Assembly (NCBI GenBank): GCA_022496805.1
Contig: CM040091.1
Location: 15,428,336 to 15,492,335 of the forward strand
DNA from: Pohlia nutans
Taxonomy: Eukaryota; Streptophyta; Bryopsida; Bryales; Mniaceae
Direction of reading: 5' to 3'
Length of the DNA: 64,000 bases
A model generated the notes under the pieces. It was not told the origin of the DNA and searched no databases. It saw only the letters and a list, made by a program, of their open reading frames with translations. The first letter of the stretch is position 1, and every line of letters starts with the position of its first letter. Position numbers and translations under genes: made by a program. Below, one piece after another: positions 12,438 to 24,783 of the stretch.

Positions 12438-13383
12438 TTAACCCCTAAAGGCCTTTAAAAGCCAAAATGGCTTTTTGCTGTTTCGGGCAGCTTAGATGGA
12501 AGGTCTAAATTAAGAATTTTAGACTATAATTTGGCGTGGGCGTGGTCATATATACAAGGTGTGTGGGGTAAAAATTACAAAGTCAAATTCGGATTTTATA
12601 AAAAAATTATTGAAATTTTTGGTTTCAAGCCCAACTGGGGCACAAAAAAACTTTTTATTGTAATCATTTTTTCAAATTTTTTTTTGGAGACATGCTCTTC
12701 ACCACATTTAGGCTCAGAATTTGAAGTGACCCATGTTGATTATATTCTTGGCTTGACAAGGGCAGCCTCCAAAATATGAACAACAACCTCCAAGGTTTTT
12801 TGTAATTTCACATCCATTTCTTTCGAAATTTGTCAAAATTTGAGATTTTGAAATTTTTTAAAAATAATTTCGCCTAAAATTTATAAAATCATTGAGGTAC
12901 CTAATCACTGTTCATTTTTTTCCAAAAATCAAATACAATTAATGTGATGCATGTTTCACCAAATTGCCATTTTTATACCTACTTCCGGAAATTAATTTGG
13001 ATGAAGGTTTGAAACGCGTAATGAGTCTCTAAAATTTTGCATGAGCATACCCAACTTAGTTATCTACATGGAAAAAAATATGAGCAAAATGTTTGGAGTA
13101 ACAATCTTCAAGTCCCCCTTTGCACTATGGAGACAATGCCTCCCAAGCAATGCCCCAAAAAACTTTTGCACAAACTTTGGATGTTACGATCTTGCAAATA
13201 ATAAACATCCAACGGTCAATTTTTGAAACAGTAGCTATGAATAGGCTTAGGTACAAGATCTTACGGTCGGAATTCTAAAAGAAGTAAAAAAGCTTAGTTC
13301 ACATCCCCAGGAGTACATAGAGGTAGAAAATCGCAGTTTTGAGGTTTCAAGCTCCCAAAAACACAAGGAAATTTAAGGGTTAA
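12438..13383. mobile_element. TTAA-flanked element (about 0.95 kb)
   Basis: It begins TTAACCCCTAAAGGCC and ends GGAAATTTAAGGG-TTAA, the same terminal pattern as the other TTAA elements but with a different interior. The 82-codon ORF inside (12531-12779) has no recognisable domain and I do not call it. Confidence 0.5.
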
Positions 13384-15101
13384 ATGCTTGTTGTGTTGAA
13401 TTGTAGTGATTGTATGATAGTTCCTTTCAAATAATTTTGTTATGTGCAAAGAAGTTGAGCCTTTCTCCTTCTTACATCTATGAGATGTATTACTTTATTT
13501 TTGTTTTTTATTCCAAAGCTCTATTTTTTATTTTTGCAAATTTTATTTTTGCTGGATGAAGGCATTGTTCTTCAAAGCACTTTTACTATGGTCTTTATTG
13601 TAAATAATATTAAGTTTTCTTGCATAACTTGTTGTATTTTTTATTGTATACAACAAAAGCATTGTGAGTTGTGTAGCTTAGTCGACAACACATTACTTTT
13701 AGGCAAGACGAAAGAATGAAATTTTTTGACGATAAAAAATGATCTGCAATTTAGTTTGATTAACACCTTTAACTTTCTCCATATTTTCCTTTATAGTTAT
13801 TTTAGGTTTCACCTTGTTTTTATAGCATATTATATACCAGGTGAAAAAATCCTTGAAAGATATTACTAAACCACATCATTTTAAAGACTAAAACCTTTAT
13901 AAATGATTAAGGAACAAATTTTAATATATAAATGAAATTTTATGCTATTTTATGTATTAACTACAATGTAAATGCCTTACAATGTAAAACATATTAAAGA
14001 AATTTATATTTATATTTTGAACATACTTAAATCCTTTTAAACATTGTGAATATGATTTAATATTTCTTGATATTTTAACATGAAGAGACTATAGAGTGTT
14101 CATCAATATCTTTAATTTTAGTAAAATTCTACATTAATCACTAATTTGATATTTCTATAGGAAAATTGCTTACACTGATGAAATTTTGGTTTTTTTAGTA
14201 TAATTTAGAAATGTAAATCATTTCATGCTTTCTTATTTTTTAATAATTTTTTTGTATGATTGAACACATATAAAATTAAAAAAATTGAATAATACCTTCA
14301 TAATATACTAATTTACAATTCCCAAAATATTTTATATATGTTTGTACCAATCCTCATTTAGGAAATGCTTCAAATACAAGTTTCATTTAAATATTTGCCC
14401 TCAAAATATATAGACTAATTTTTTTGCATTTAATGAAAACCTATAAGAATAACATGCATTGGAACAAAGAAAATTAGGCTCAAATTTGAATTCAATACTC
14501 TTTGTTGTATTACTACATGATGGTTCTATTTTTCACCACTAAAGGATGTTTGTATCCATCTCAGCTCATTGCTGCAAATTATACAACTCGGAGCATTAAA
14601 ATTGAAATGTTCTTTATACGTAGAGGACTTTGGACCATGGTTGATGATTATGAAGTTGTACATGGTGCATTCTTGGAAAATTTGTTAAGCCAAAAAATAT
14701 GAAATACTTTTAAACTAATAAAAAACTATGAAGTTTTATAAAGAATAAATAAAGGTATTACAGAAATCCAATCTTAATTATAAATAATTAAAAATGGTTT
14801 TCATATGAATATATTATTTTTCTTGTAATACAAATAACAATTGAGAAGTATGGATAAATGATGTTACGTTGTCTTTTTGTTTGAATTTTTCATACTTTCA
14901 ATTAAAAAATGTAATTTTTATTTTGAAACCATTATTGGTTCTTTCCATCTCTTTTACAAACCTTATCTTCTTTTTTAGTCTTCACTTGTTAATTTCTTTG
15001 GCTTATATTCTATTACCACATATAATTTACTATTATTGTCATACATAAAAATTAGAGTAAATTTATTGTCTCACACACTAATGACAGTCATGAGCAAAGA
15101 A

Positions 15102-15149
<48 letters not shown>

Positions 15150-17503
15150 ATAGAATAAAAAAAACATCAGATGAAATACGATGAAATAACAATCTTTTAA
15201 CTTTTGAGAATATTAGTTTTAAACGAATTAATTAGAAATTTACTGTATATCTCACATAGTCGTTTTCTTGCAAAACATAATTCAATTACCATTAAAGGTG
15301 TTAAATGTCAATCTTATATTGAATAAAATAAAATAGTAAAGTCCATTATTAAAAGTCATTTACACTAAAATTATGGTGAAATATGGTGAATTGAAAGAAG
15401 GCAAAAAACAAGCATAAAGTATAAAAATAAGTGGGACAAATGCACCATTGCAAAAAGTTTTCTAAAAGATATTAACTTAAAAAAAATCAACTTATCAAAC
15501 CTATTTGTAAGGTATTATTGACTTAGTAGGTTAGTTTACTAGATAAAACATAGTTCAAAATTGAACTCTGATAATGATAAATGAATAAATGAATAAATAT
15601 TGAACTCTGATGATACTAAATGATAAATGAATAAATATTGAACTAATAATTGCATAAATATCTTTAAGAATTTAAGATGATTCTATTGAACTATTCCACT
15701 AAGTAGAAGCCATAATGCTACTACATGAGATTGATTTTGTCAATGCAGAAAGCCATTAAATGCTTGAGAATCTTTATTTGTAATTTCTTGTAATTTTTTC
15801 AAAAAAAGTTTCAAAACACGTACATAGGACGAGTTTTATTGTTTTACTATGTATTTTGATTCTGACAATGATTGATTTGGGATATTGATTACTATTTGAT
15901 TTGACAAAAATTCAATAAATATATTAGGATCAGTTGCCAAAATAAACTATTTTGACGATAAAAATATATTATTAACAATTAATTTGGTCTAAGATAAGAT
16001 CATGTAATATGCTAACTAACAAAAAAATATGATTTTTTGAAAAATATTATAATGAAAGATGACAATTTGTTTTTTTCTTAGAGATAACATGGAGCCACTT
16101 CAAACATCTAAAATTTTCTCAAAATTATTGACATTTCTATAGCATGATCCCTAAAATAACATTACATGTTAATGACCACATCGCTTGAAAACTGAAAGAC
16201 TCAAAACCTCATCAAAATATTCTTTTTCATTGTGGAGAAAGACAACTCATCATCTACATTCCACATCGCACATTCTAGATACAACATGACACATGACTCA
16301 TGTTTTTTGGAGTGAGAATTTTGACATCTCGTTTGACATAAACTTCTTTCATTATGAAATTTCTTTTGAAAAGAATTTAATTTTAGTATAATTTTAATTT
16401 TGATATTGAAGATTTCAAAGAGTTTACATTCATTTTTCAATTTCAAGCATTTTGTGCACCGAATGCCGAATTGTTTCAATAACTCTATTAATAGCCTCTA
16501 ATTTTTTGCTTCTCACTTTTGTGCACAATTTAGTGGGGCAACATAGCTCATTTGTGTGCATTACCAACAACGTGATGGACAAGTTTGAGAAAATTATCAA
16601 CAAAGAATTTTTAACAATGAACTGTAACAGTTTATAAAAAAAAACATTGATCCAACTTTGAATAAACCACACAAAAGTTTGTAAAAGTTGCATTTTTTTG
16701 GTTGTGACAAAAAGATTTTTAAAATCTATTATATCACTATAAAATTTCATGTGCCATTCAACAAAATTGACATTATAATACAATACAAAATATAATATGT
16801 GTTCTAATGAAGATCAAACATAATAAATTTACGTGTAATTTGTATATTTTTATATATAGTGAATTTTTGAAGTTCCAGCTTTATATTATTTTAAATGTAT
16901 ATTCAATGGATTTTTTTAATTTAATTTTACAAATATTTTAAGAAGTTTTTGAAAATAATTAAAAAATATCTTGTTATTTTATTAATTGTACATTTTAATG
17001 AAGAGGTATTTCATTTTATTTTATTTTAAAAAAGACGCAAATGCTTTGTATTATATGAACAACAATACATCAATGATTTGCTTTTAAGGATGTTAGAAAG
17101 TGAAATGTTGCCTTATTTATAATTTCCTAGGGCAATTTTATATGGCCAACACATTGATGAAAAAGAAGTCACGAACTATAATAAATGCTTTGAAAGCTCT
17201 TAGAGAAACGAAAAAAAGGATATAATGGAAGGATAGCATATTGGAGTGGAATGCATGGAGGGTTGCAAATGAAGACACCAAGTTGGAATTGAAAACCCGT
17301 TTTGGGTGATCAATGAAAACAATACGCACTACAACAATTTGCTATTTGTTTACTAACTTTCAACACTAATTGTGTATTGAACAAAGACATAGATGAGAAT
17401 ATTTTGAACACTTGAGTATTATTAATATCAAGAATCTATGAGATCAATTGCTCTATGATGGATTTTTTGGATTGCATGAGACAGTCTATTGTGAAAATAG
17501 ACC
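13384..17503. other. Very AT-rich intergenic DNA with (AT)n
   Basis: No gene supported. An uninterrupted (AT)n microsatellite lies at about 15104-15147. A short tandem duplication of ATTGAACTCTGAT-containing units lies at about 15560-15640. Predicted peptides here are low-complexity Phe/Ile/Lys-rich shadows of AT-rich DNA. Confidence 0.5.
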
Positions 17504-18081
17504 TTAACCCCTAACTGCCCAACCATGCATATTTTGCATGATGTACATATTTCATCCGTAGTTTCTCATCCGTCATGCACTTTTTGTAGTGTGATTTTTT
17601 TACTGAATTTTTTTATGGGAAGTTAGCTTCATGTATGTGTGATCCGATCGAAAAGGAAACAATTTCTGAAAAATTTATGCCTCATTTCGTGTTGCAGTGT
17701 TTCACCCAAAATTTGGAAGATTTTAGTCTAAAAGTGTTCTTGAAAAAAAAAACTCATAAAATCAAGCATCCAAAAAATCTTGAAAAATCACTACACCTAG
17801 AGTACTACATTATAAGCCATCACAACAAATTTCATCCCCATACTGTCAATATCTTATTCGTAATTGAATTACAAAATAATTTTTTATTTTATGTTTCAAA
17901 ATTTATAGAAAAATATCAGTGATAGCAATTAAAGATCTAACCGTATAGATTGAATCTAAATTTCAAAATGTATAACTTTCATTCGTACACCAAGTTTCAA
18001 ATATTCATGTTAGTTGCATTTTATAATGCATCTTTGCAAAACTGTCCAAATTGGACATAGGTGAGGACGTTTAGGGGTTAA
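17504..18081 (+). mobile_element. TTAA-flanked piggyBac-like MITE (full-length)
   Basis: The best-preserved member of the family. The left end is TTAACCCCTAACTGCCCAACC and the right end GGTGAGGACGTTTAGGGG-TTAA, total 578 bp. It is close to the inverted copy at 23632-24210. The interior has no transposase, so it must be mobilised in trans. Confidence 0.75.
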
Positions 18082-18459
18082 AATATAAAACGCCAAAGCT
18101 GAATCTTACAACATAAGGATCCATGTTCAACTTCTAAAAGATTGGAGCTTCAATTATTGATCAAAAAATATATAATGACATTTAAATAATTTTTCTGGAA
18201 TTAAAAAAAATTGTAACTTCAAAGAATGATGTGTTTGTAAGAAAATCATTATTGGGTCGCAAGAAGGAAGGGCAGGAAAATTGAAAAACTTTGAAAAATC
18301 TTATAAAATTTATGTGTATTTAAATAATTAAGGAAAAGAGCAGGGTAATTTGGTTTAACAATACTTTATATGAGAAAAATACCAAAAACAATAATATATT
18401 TTAAAATGTGAGGAATTGACAAGTTTTGACTAGGTAATTATAGTGTAGACGCTTAAAGG

Positions 18460-18752
18460 TTAACTCACACAAGACAACTCAAGCAATTGTACAATCTCAA
18501 CATCAATAAATTGCCAATATCTTATTTGAAATCAAATTACAAAAGAATTTTCAATTTTTAAGTTTCAAAATTTTAAACAAAAATATTGGTGATAACAATC
18601 ATAAATCTAACTAAATGGATAGACTCTAAAATTCAAAATGTAAAACTTTTATTCATACATCAAGTTCAGAATATCCCCTTTTAATTGCATTTTATAATGC
18701 ATCTTTGCAAAAGTGCCCAATTTTGACAAGGCTATAAGCATTAAGAGGTTAA
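18460..18752 (+). mobile_element. Truncated TTAA element (3' half)
   Basis: Bounded by TTAA at 18460 and 18749. The interior matches only the 3' half of the 17504-18081 element (ATCTTATTTGAAATCAAATT and onward to the end). The DNA just left of it (18082-18459) is AT-rich and ends with a similar decayed terminus (GACGCTTAAAGG-TTAA), so another old copy may lie there. Confidence 0.5.
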
Positions 18753-18925
18753 CAAAATTCTCCCTAAGATCCCTCCTAAAAGGTAGCACATATGAAGAGC
18801 TGAGAGCTCAAATACCTTTGAAAATAAGCACTGCTAAATATTAAGACCAGTATACATCTGACATTTCAGTGAAGAGGATGGAGTTGTACCAAGTTCACTG
18901 CCATTTTAGTGAATATGACTTGGTC

Positions 18926-19293
18926 TAAAGTGGTTATCCCATTACCAATTGTTGGTTGTAGCATGAGTTACAGTTGGTAATGGGTTCTCTCTTGTTAGTT
19001 TTAGTGTATGTAAGTGTGGTCATGGATTGGTTGTTGTTGGTTTAAGCATCTTTAGTGTCTGCGATACAAATCTTCTTTGGACAGAAACAACTCTACCTAT
19101 GTGACGTGCATGGGATGTGTCATACTTCAACTTTGAAAATTTATAACTAATTCATTCTTCATCCAAAAATTATGTTTCAACTTGTGTTGGAATCTATTTC
19201 TTCTTGCCTAACTCTAAAAAATTATAATACTAAATAATATCAATGTCTCATATCCGTATTTCTTATTCAGTTGGGAATGGGGTAACCACCTTA
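18926..19293. mobile_element. MITE, AAGGTGGTTACCCC family (copy 2)
   Basis: TIRs run from CTAAAGTGGTTATCCCATTACC to the complement of TAAGGTGGTTACCCCATTCC, flanked by TA. It is about 368 bp and shares its interior with 4200-4620. Aligning the two arms puts the two MITEs at different sites roughly 75 bp apart, so they are independent insertions. Confidence 0.8.
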
Positions 19294-19735
19294 TATCCAA
19301 TTTAAAGAAAATGATAGACAATTCGTAGAGAACTCTTGATCACTCACGAAACAAAAAATTACTGTACCAAGGTATATACGCTCATGTACTGTACTTGTGA
19401 TACATGGAGCCCGTGACAAAGTTACTCCAACCAACTCAATAGATCACTGTCTAGAAACGTAGCTTCTCATCAACATTTGAGGAATGATAAGGTCACTCCC
19501 CAGGAACTAGTAACCAAGCCGCTTCGGACAATAATATTAATAATAACATCAAAAGAGGAGAAGATTGAATAATTGCCAAATTCTTACTACAGTGACTCAG
19601 GGAGGGATGGATAAGCGAAACTGCTCAAGTTACAGTTGTCGATCACAGTGACCCTGCAAGTTCGTCGACCTCGGTAGATTTGAATACTGATCATTGGAAC
19701 CGCAAGTCCCAAGGGCATGGACGGTGAGCCACGGG

Positions 19736-19742
19736 TATAAAT
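19736..19742 (+). promoter_or_regulatory. TATA box of glycine-rich gene copy 2
   Basis: TATAAAT about 66 bp upstream of the ATG at 19808, matching the other arm exactly. Confidence 0.6.
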
Positions 19743-19807
19743 GCTGGGCTTCAGGCCCCTGGAAACCAAGCTCAGTCATCAGTTCGTTCACTGCAGGCAA
19801 GGCAAGA

Positions 19808-22366
19808 ATGATGGGGAAGCTCACTGTGATTGCTGTGGTGTTCCTTCTCTCCCAAGCCTTTGTGCTCCCGGCACTCGGTCGGGAGCTCGTGGAGCGCTCC
19901 GAGCACGACCATGACGGCGAGGATGGCATTCCTTCCGTTGTTGATGAGCACAGACGCGGCGTCCTTGAGGTATCGATCACAGCTCCATAACCAACTTACA
20001 CCTGAGTGTGTTAACTCATTGATACATAGGAATGTTGTAAGTTCGCTATAAGCACCTGCAGTTTCCGTTTCATAGATTCATTTTGTTGCTGGAAGAACTT
20101 AAGTCATCTCCTGCTGCAGTTAGTATCCATGGCCATGGAGCGAGTGTACAATCCGAATTGAGAATGCCCGGCCTGTGGATATTGTTGCATGGAAATCATA
20201 TATGACCTGTAGTCATCAATGGCGAGTGTATAAATGCTCGTGAACATTGCTGTTGTGGCTCTGGAAATCGTGTTAGTGTACAGACCAAGTTTAGTATCGG
20301 CCGCTGAGTATTGCTTGGAAGTGAGGTCCTGCAGTTAATATCCATGGCTTCCAGGCCATGAAGCGACTGTACAAGCCAAATTTAGTGTAAATCTGAATCC
20401 GTCGTACTAACATACAGTTGAATGTCGGCATTCTTTGTTAGCAATAGTATGGTTGCTGTGATAACCTCATCGACTGTACAGGCCAAATATATGGAGTCTG
20501 CCATGTGATTAATAGTTGAGTTAACTCGGTGAGCTCAATGGCGTCATAACATATAGTTGTCAGAATGTGAAATGGGTTGATCCTTGTTAGCAATAGAATG
20601 ATTGCTGTGATTACCTCGTCAACTGTATAGGCCAAATTGAGACAGCCTGCTCTGTGAATAGTTGACTTCAATGGCGTCCTAACATATAATAGTAGTCGGA
20701 AGGTGAAATGGGTTGGTCTTTGTAACGAAAGAGCGAATGGGTGCTGCGATTGAACCAACATTAATTTCAGGAGCCCTTAAATAGTGGCATATGTTTCTTG
20801 CATGAATGGACATGCAGTATATTTTCAACTTACTGATAAAGCTGTATGTTAATTGTGTGAGAGAAAGTGATTTGATGGAGAGAGTACTAATTACTGTGTG
20901 GGCGCTGCGTTGCAGGAGGAGAGTGTTGTTGGAGAACAGAAGGTCGGTGCACCCGCTCCCCCGAAGAAATGCTCGTGTCGGTGCAATGGCTCACCTGGCC
21001 GGCCGGGAAGCGGCGGTGGCGGTGGCGGTGGTGGAGGCGGCGGCAGCGGCAGTGGCAGCGGTAGGGGCTATTGCTGGTCGTATTGCAATTGTCGCGGAGG
21101 TGGTAGAGGAGGCCGTGGTGGAGGTAGCGGTGGCGGCAATGGTGGAGGAGGAGGTAATGGAGGAGGCAATGGAGGAGGAGGTGGCAATGGAGGAGGTGGT
21201 GGTGGCGGAGGAGGTGGAGGAGGAGGTGGTGGTGGAGGAGGAGGTGGAGGTGGTGGCGGCGGCGGCGGTGGAGGTGGTGGAGATGGATGGGCAAAGACAA
21301 ATGGAGTTCTAGGTGGCCAAAAACTTGCTCACACAGAAGGTCAGGATTTAATTTTGCTTGTGCATTTTAGAAATTTTAGAAATCTAGTAGAAATTTGTTT
21401 ATGTAATGTTGTCTCTTTGTAATGAGGGAAGACTATCTACAAAGCATGGAAATAATTAATATTTAAGAAGATTTTATTATGTCAAATTCTACATCATTTT
21501 TTTTAACATTTTCGAGATGAATTGATATTTCTTTTTGTCGGCCTTGATCTTGGGATATAGTACATTACCTGGTATTTGATAAAATGTTGAATTTCACTAA
21601 ACTTGTCTAGTTCAATCGCCCAACTTAGATACCAGTCCTCGTTTTGACTTTTGAGGTCAAGATACTTGAAAGTTATTCATTTTGGAGCTTTTGAACATGG
21701 TGATTAAACAAATATGGTCTTACGTTGTCATTCCAACGTGTTAAATTTGTGTTGTTGCAAGCACCTATCCAATTAACCAAATGAATGCATTGGAATTGGA
21801 TCCTAAAATTACGTTGTTAAACTTGCTTCTACTTGTGGATGATGATTTGCACATTGTTCTCAAAACATTTGTACATTCTTTTAGAAACATTTGTGGTATC
21901 TATGGAGTCTTTGGCCTGAGGTTTATCTTTGTTGGTTGTTTCAGCTGGAGGTGGTGGAGGCGGCGGCGGCGGTGGTGGAAACAACAATGATTGGAATCGC
22001 CGTGGCAATGGATATGGTGATCGTTGGGGTTGGGGTGGAGGTAGGCCCAATCCTCCTCGTGGAGGCGGTGGTGGTGGAGGTGGCGGCGGCGGCGGCCCTA
22101 AAAGTGGTGGTGGAGGTGGTGGAGGAGGTGGTGGTAATACTGGCGGTGGAGGGGGCGGAGGAGGTGGTGGTAATACTGGCGGAGGAGGTGGGGGTGGCGG
22201 TGGCGGTAATACTGGCGGAGGAGGTGGGGGTGGCGGTGGCGGAGGTGGAGGTGGCGGCGGTGGCGGCGGTGGAGGAGGTCCAAAAGCAGGTGGTGGGGGT
22301 GGTGGCGGCGGTGGAGGTGGTCCAAAAGCAGGAGGTGGGGGTGGAGGTGGAGGTGGTGGACGTTGA
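19808..22366 (+). CDS. Secreted glycine-rich protein, copy 2 (3 exons, 335 aa)
   Basis: Exons 19808-19969, 20916-21339 and 21945-22366 join with GT-AG introns and matching phases to give 335 codons. Exon 1 (54 codons) is identical to the paralog at 3656-3495: a signal peptide of about 24 residues, then ELVERSEHDHDGEDG. Exon 2 holds EESVVGEQKVGAPAPPKK, the CSCRCNGSPG and YCWSYCNC Cys clusters, Gly/Asn runs and GDGWAKTNGVLGGQK. Exon 3 begins in poly-Gly, carries the NNNDWNRRGNGYGDRWGW patch and then adds three GGNTGG-type units that copy 1 lacks, ending PKA-Gly-rich. Well over half of the mature chain is glycine. It is likely exported to the wall or apoplast (inference from signal peptide and composition). 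The two genes point away from each other, with promoters facing the spacer. Repeat-length differences are in frame, so both could be expressed. Automated annotation may miss it because the Gly runs are low complexity. Confidence 0.82.
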
Positions 22367-23547
22367 TGGCCCATAAGCATCAAATGGTTGTTAAAAATCA
22401 GTAAGGACATTTGCTACGCCTGTCACTTTATCTCCATTGATCATAACCTTTTTCTTGAGGTCCAATTGAGCTTTCTGTTTATTTATTTCTTGAAGTTTTG
22501 AATAGATCATATGAGGAATTCTTTCAATTTATGCAATGTTCGTCACGAATACAAAAGTTGGCCTCATTTGAATTACAATTTTCACAATTCAATCAATTGA
22601 ATTGGTCAATCTTAAACCTTAAATCCTCGGTCCCTTAGAGGTTATTCAAGATTTCAAGATCATGATCTGTTGCCCAATACTATAACAGAGAGATGCTCTG
22701 TTATTATGTTTTAGTTTGACACAAATGTGACATACTCATCTGAGTTGTTTCTTCACAATTGTTTTCAGGTTGGAATCATCTTTCTTGTGGAATCCTTTGA
22801 CTATGCTGAGTGCCCACTTTCACGCCCGGAGGATTTTCAATAGAGAAGGAGATTTGATGCTTCGTTTACCAGATGTCCTTTCCAAGCTTAGAGCCACTCG
22901 ATTAGGACTTTGATGGAGTAAAGTTTTGACGAAGGTCAGCAGCTTTCAGGAATTTGATATTTTCCAGTAAGCTTAGAAATTAATTATGTAGCTATCCGTT
23001 TGTCACAACCAAGGTGAACTATACGCAGTTTTGTGTGCTTTTGCGAGTTAGTGCTGATGGAAACTATTTAAGGCAAGTATAGACTTAATGCAGGCTACTA
23101 GTGAAGGACTTCTTGGATGTAAAGGCTTTGAGATATTGTGCGGAAATAAATTTAAAGTTTCACCTTCCTGATACTATAAGTGCATCCTGTGTTTGGATTG
23201 GTATTATTGGTGTTTGCACGCAACGCTGTTCCATTCCCTACTGCAACTGATATTCAAGCAAACTATGCAAATTGTATACAAAATTGGCATCAAGGACCAT
23301 TCCCATTCTCTGTAGCCTCAAATGTCTTTAGAATGTGAATGTACATGAGTGTAGATGAGATAACACCAAACAGAAAATCAAAATACCCAAACGACTGGTT
23401 CACAGCACCCAAGTTTAAAACACGATAATTACTAGCAACAGTAAATAGTTCAAAGGATACACCCAAGCAGGAGTCTTCAAAAAATTCTGTCCACTGGCTC
23501 GAGAATGCCAAACAGCAAGGAAATAGTAGACATGACATAAAGATGTT

Positions 23548-23625
23548 TATTCCAAGCAAGTCTGACAGAAGGGGTGCCCCAAAGACGGTGTTGAGCAGTA
23601 ACAGAGCCCATGGCAACCAGAAACC
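23548..23625 (-). pseudogene. Derlin-like exon remnant
   Basis: On the minus strand, after an acceptor (TTGCAG), the frame reads GFWLPWALLLLNTVFGAPLL then SDLLGI. The (Y/W)LPWALL...FG.PL..DLLGI pattern resembles the membrane segment of plant Derlin-1 (ER-associated degradation), where AGHLYYF normally follows. Here the frame instead continues into unrelated hydrophobic sequence with no GT donor. I find no other Derlin exons nearby, and a TTAA element sits 7 bp upstream of the acceptor. Most likely a stray exon of a broken copy; recognition is from memory of the family and is moderate at best. Confidence 0.4.
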
Positions 23626-23631
23626 CTGCAA

Positions 23632-24210
23632 TTAACCCCTAAGCGTCCTCACCTATGTCCAATTTGGGCAGTTTTGCAAAGAATGATGCATTATAAAATA
23701 CAACTAACGTGAATATTTGAAACTCAATGTATGAATAAAAGTCATACATTTTGAAATTTAGATTCAATCTATACGGTTAGATCTTTGATTGCTATCACTA
23801 ATATTTTTCTATAAATTTTGAAACACAAAATAAAAAATTATTTTGTAATTCAATTACGAATAAGATATTGACAGTATGGGGATGAAATTTGTTGTGATGG
23901 CTTATTGTAGTACTCTAGGTGTAGTGATTTTTGGAGATTTTTTGGATGCTTGATTTTATGAGTTTATTTTTTCAAGAACACTTTTAGACTAAAATCTTCA
24001 AACTTTTGGGTGAAACACTGCAGCACAAAATGAGGCATAATTTTTTCAGAAATTGGTTCCTTATCGATCGGATCACACATACATGAAGCTAACTTCCCAT
24101 AAAAAATTCAGTAAAAAAATCACACTACAAAAAATGCATGATGGATGAGAAACTACGGATGAAATCTGTACGTCAAGCAAAATATGCATGGTTGGGCAGT
24201 TAGGGGTTAA
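23632..24210 (-). mobile_element. TTAA-flanked piggyBac-like MITE (inverted copy)
   Basis: Begins TTAACCCCTAAGCGTCCTC and ends GGGCAGTTAGGGG-TTAA. It is a close inverted relative of 17504-18081 and inserted right beside the Derlin-like exon. Confidence 0.75.
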
Positions 24211-24279
24211 AAGAACACGCACTGTGAGGATTGGGAAATCAGAGACTCGAAGTTCAAAAAAGAACCAAACAAGCGGCTA

Positions 24280-24783
24280 CACTAGTAGGAAATGTGTCGT
24301 TTTTCACTTAGTATAAATGAAAAAGGAATGAAACCGCGTCAGGCACATGGGTTGCGTTGATGTTGATGAGTGGTTTTGGTCACAAGAAGACAGAAATCTA
24401 GACACAATAATCTGTCACTTTTCACTATTTCCACAAAGTGGGGAATGAAAAAGGATAGTTTTGCTACTAGTAACACACATTTCGTTAAAATTGAACTATA
24501 TTTCGTTAAAACCGGACTACTAGATTGAAAAAGCGATGGGGAGTGCTACCCTTCGCAATAGAGATAGGTCCCCAATTTTTCTACATCAATTTTATTCCGC
24601 AAATAAGAGTGATGTAGAAAAATTGGGGACCTATGTCTATTGCGAAGGGTAGCACTCCCCATCGCTTTTTCAATCTAGTAGTCCGGTTTTAACGAAATAT
24701 AGTTCAATTTTAACGAAATGTCTGTTTAGTGCTAGCTGTTTTCACGAAGTGGGGAATGAAAAACGACAATTTTGCTACTAGTG
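24280..24783. mobile_element. CACTA-like non-autonomous element with internal hairpin
   Basis: The termini are CACTAGTAGGAAATGTG and the complement of CACTAGTAGCAAAATTG, each flanked by GCTA. The CACTA start suggests an EnSpm/CACTA derivative; the 4-bp flanking match is one base longer than usual for that group. Inside, about 111 bp (24478-24588) pairs almost perfectly with 24610-24720 around a 21-bp loop. A fragment of the same family lies at 49637-49720. No transposase. Confidence 0.65.

Larger units (their letters stand above)
18753..23226 (-). repeat. Right arm of large inverted duplication (GRP palindrome)
   Basis: Reverse-complement partner of 541-4712. Homology begins just right of the truncated TTAA element at the inner edge and runs to about 23226. 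It covers the MITE region, the promoter, the three glycine-rich exons and the 3' flank. The tract 19629-20177 shows no difference from 3287-3835 on inspection, whereas both sides carry many substitutions and indels. Confidence 0.85.

Noticed and set aside
21829..22410. 193-codon proline-rich ORF on the minus strand
   Set aside because: It is the antisense shadow of the poly-Gly exon of the glycine-rich gene (GGN codons read as NCC) and has no splice or start support.
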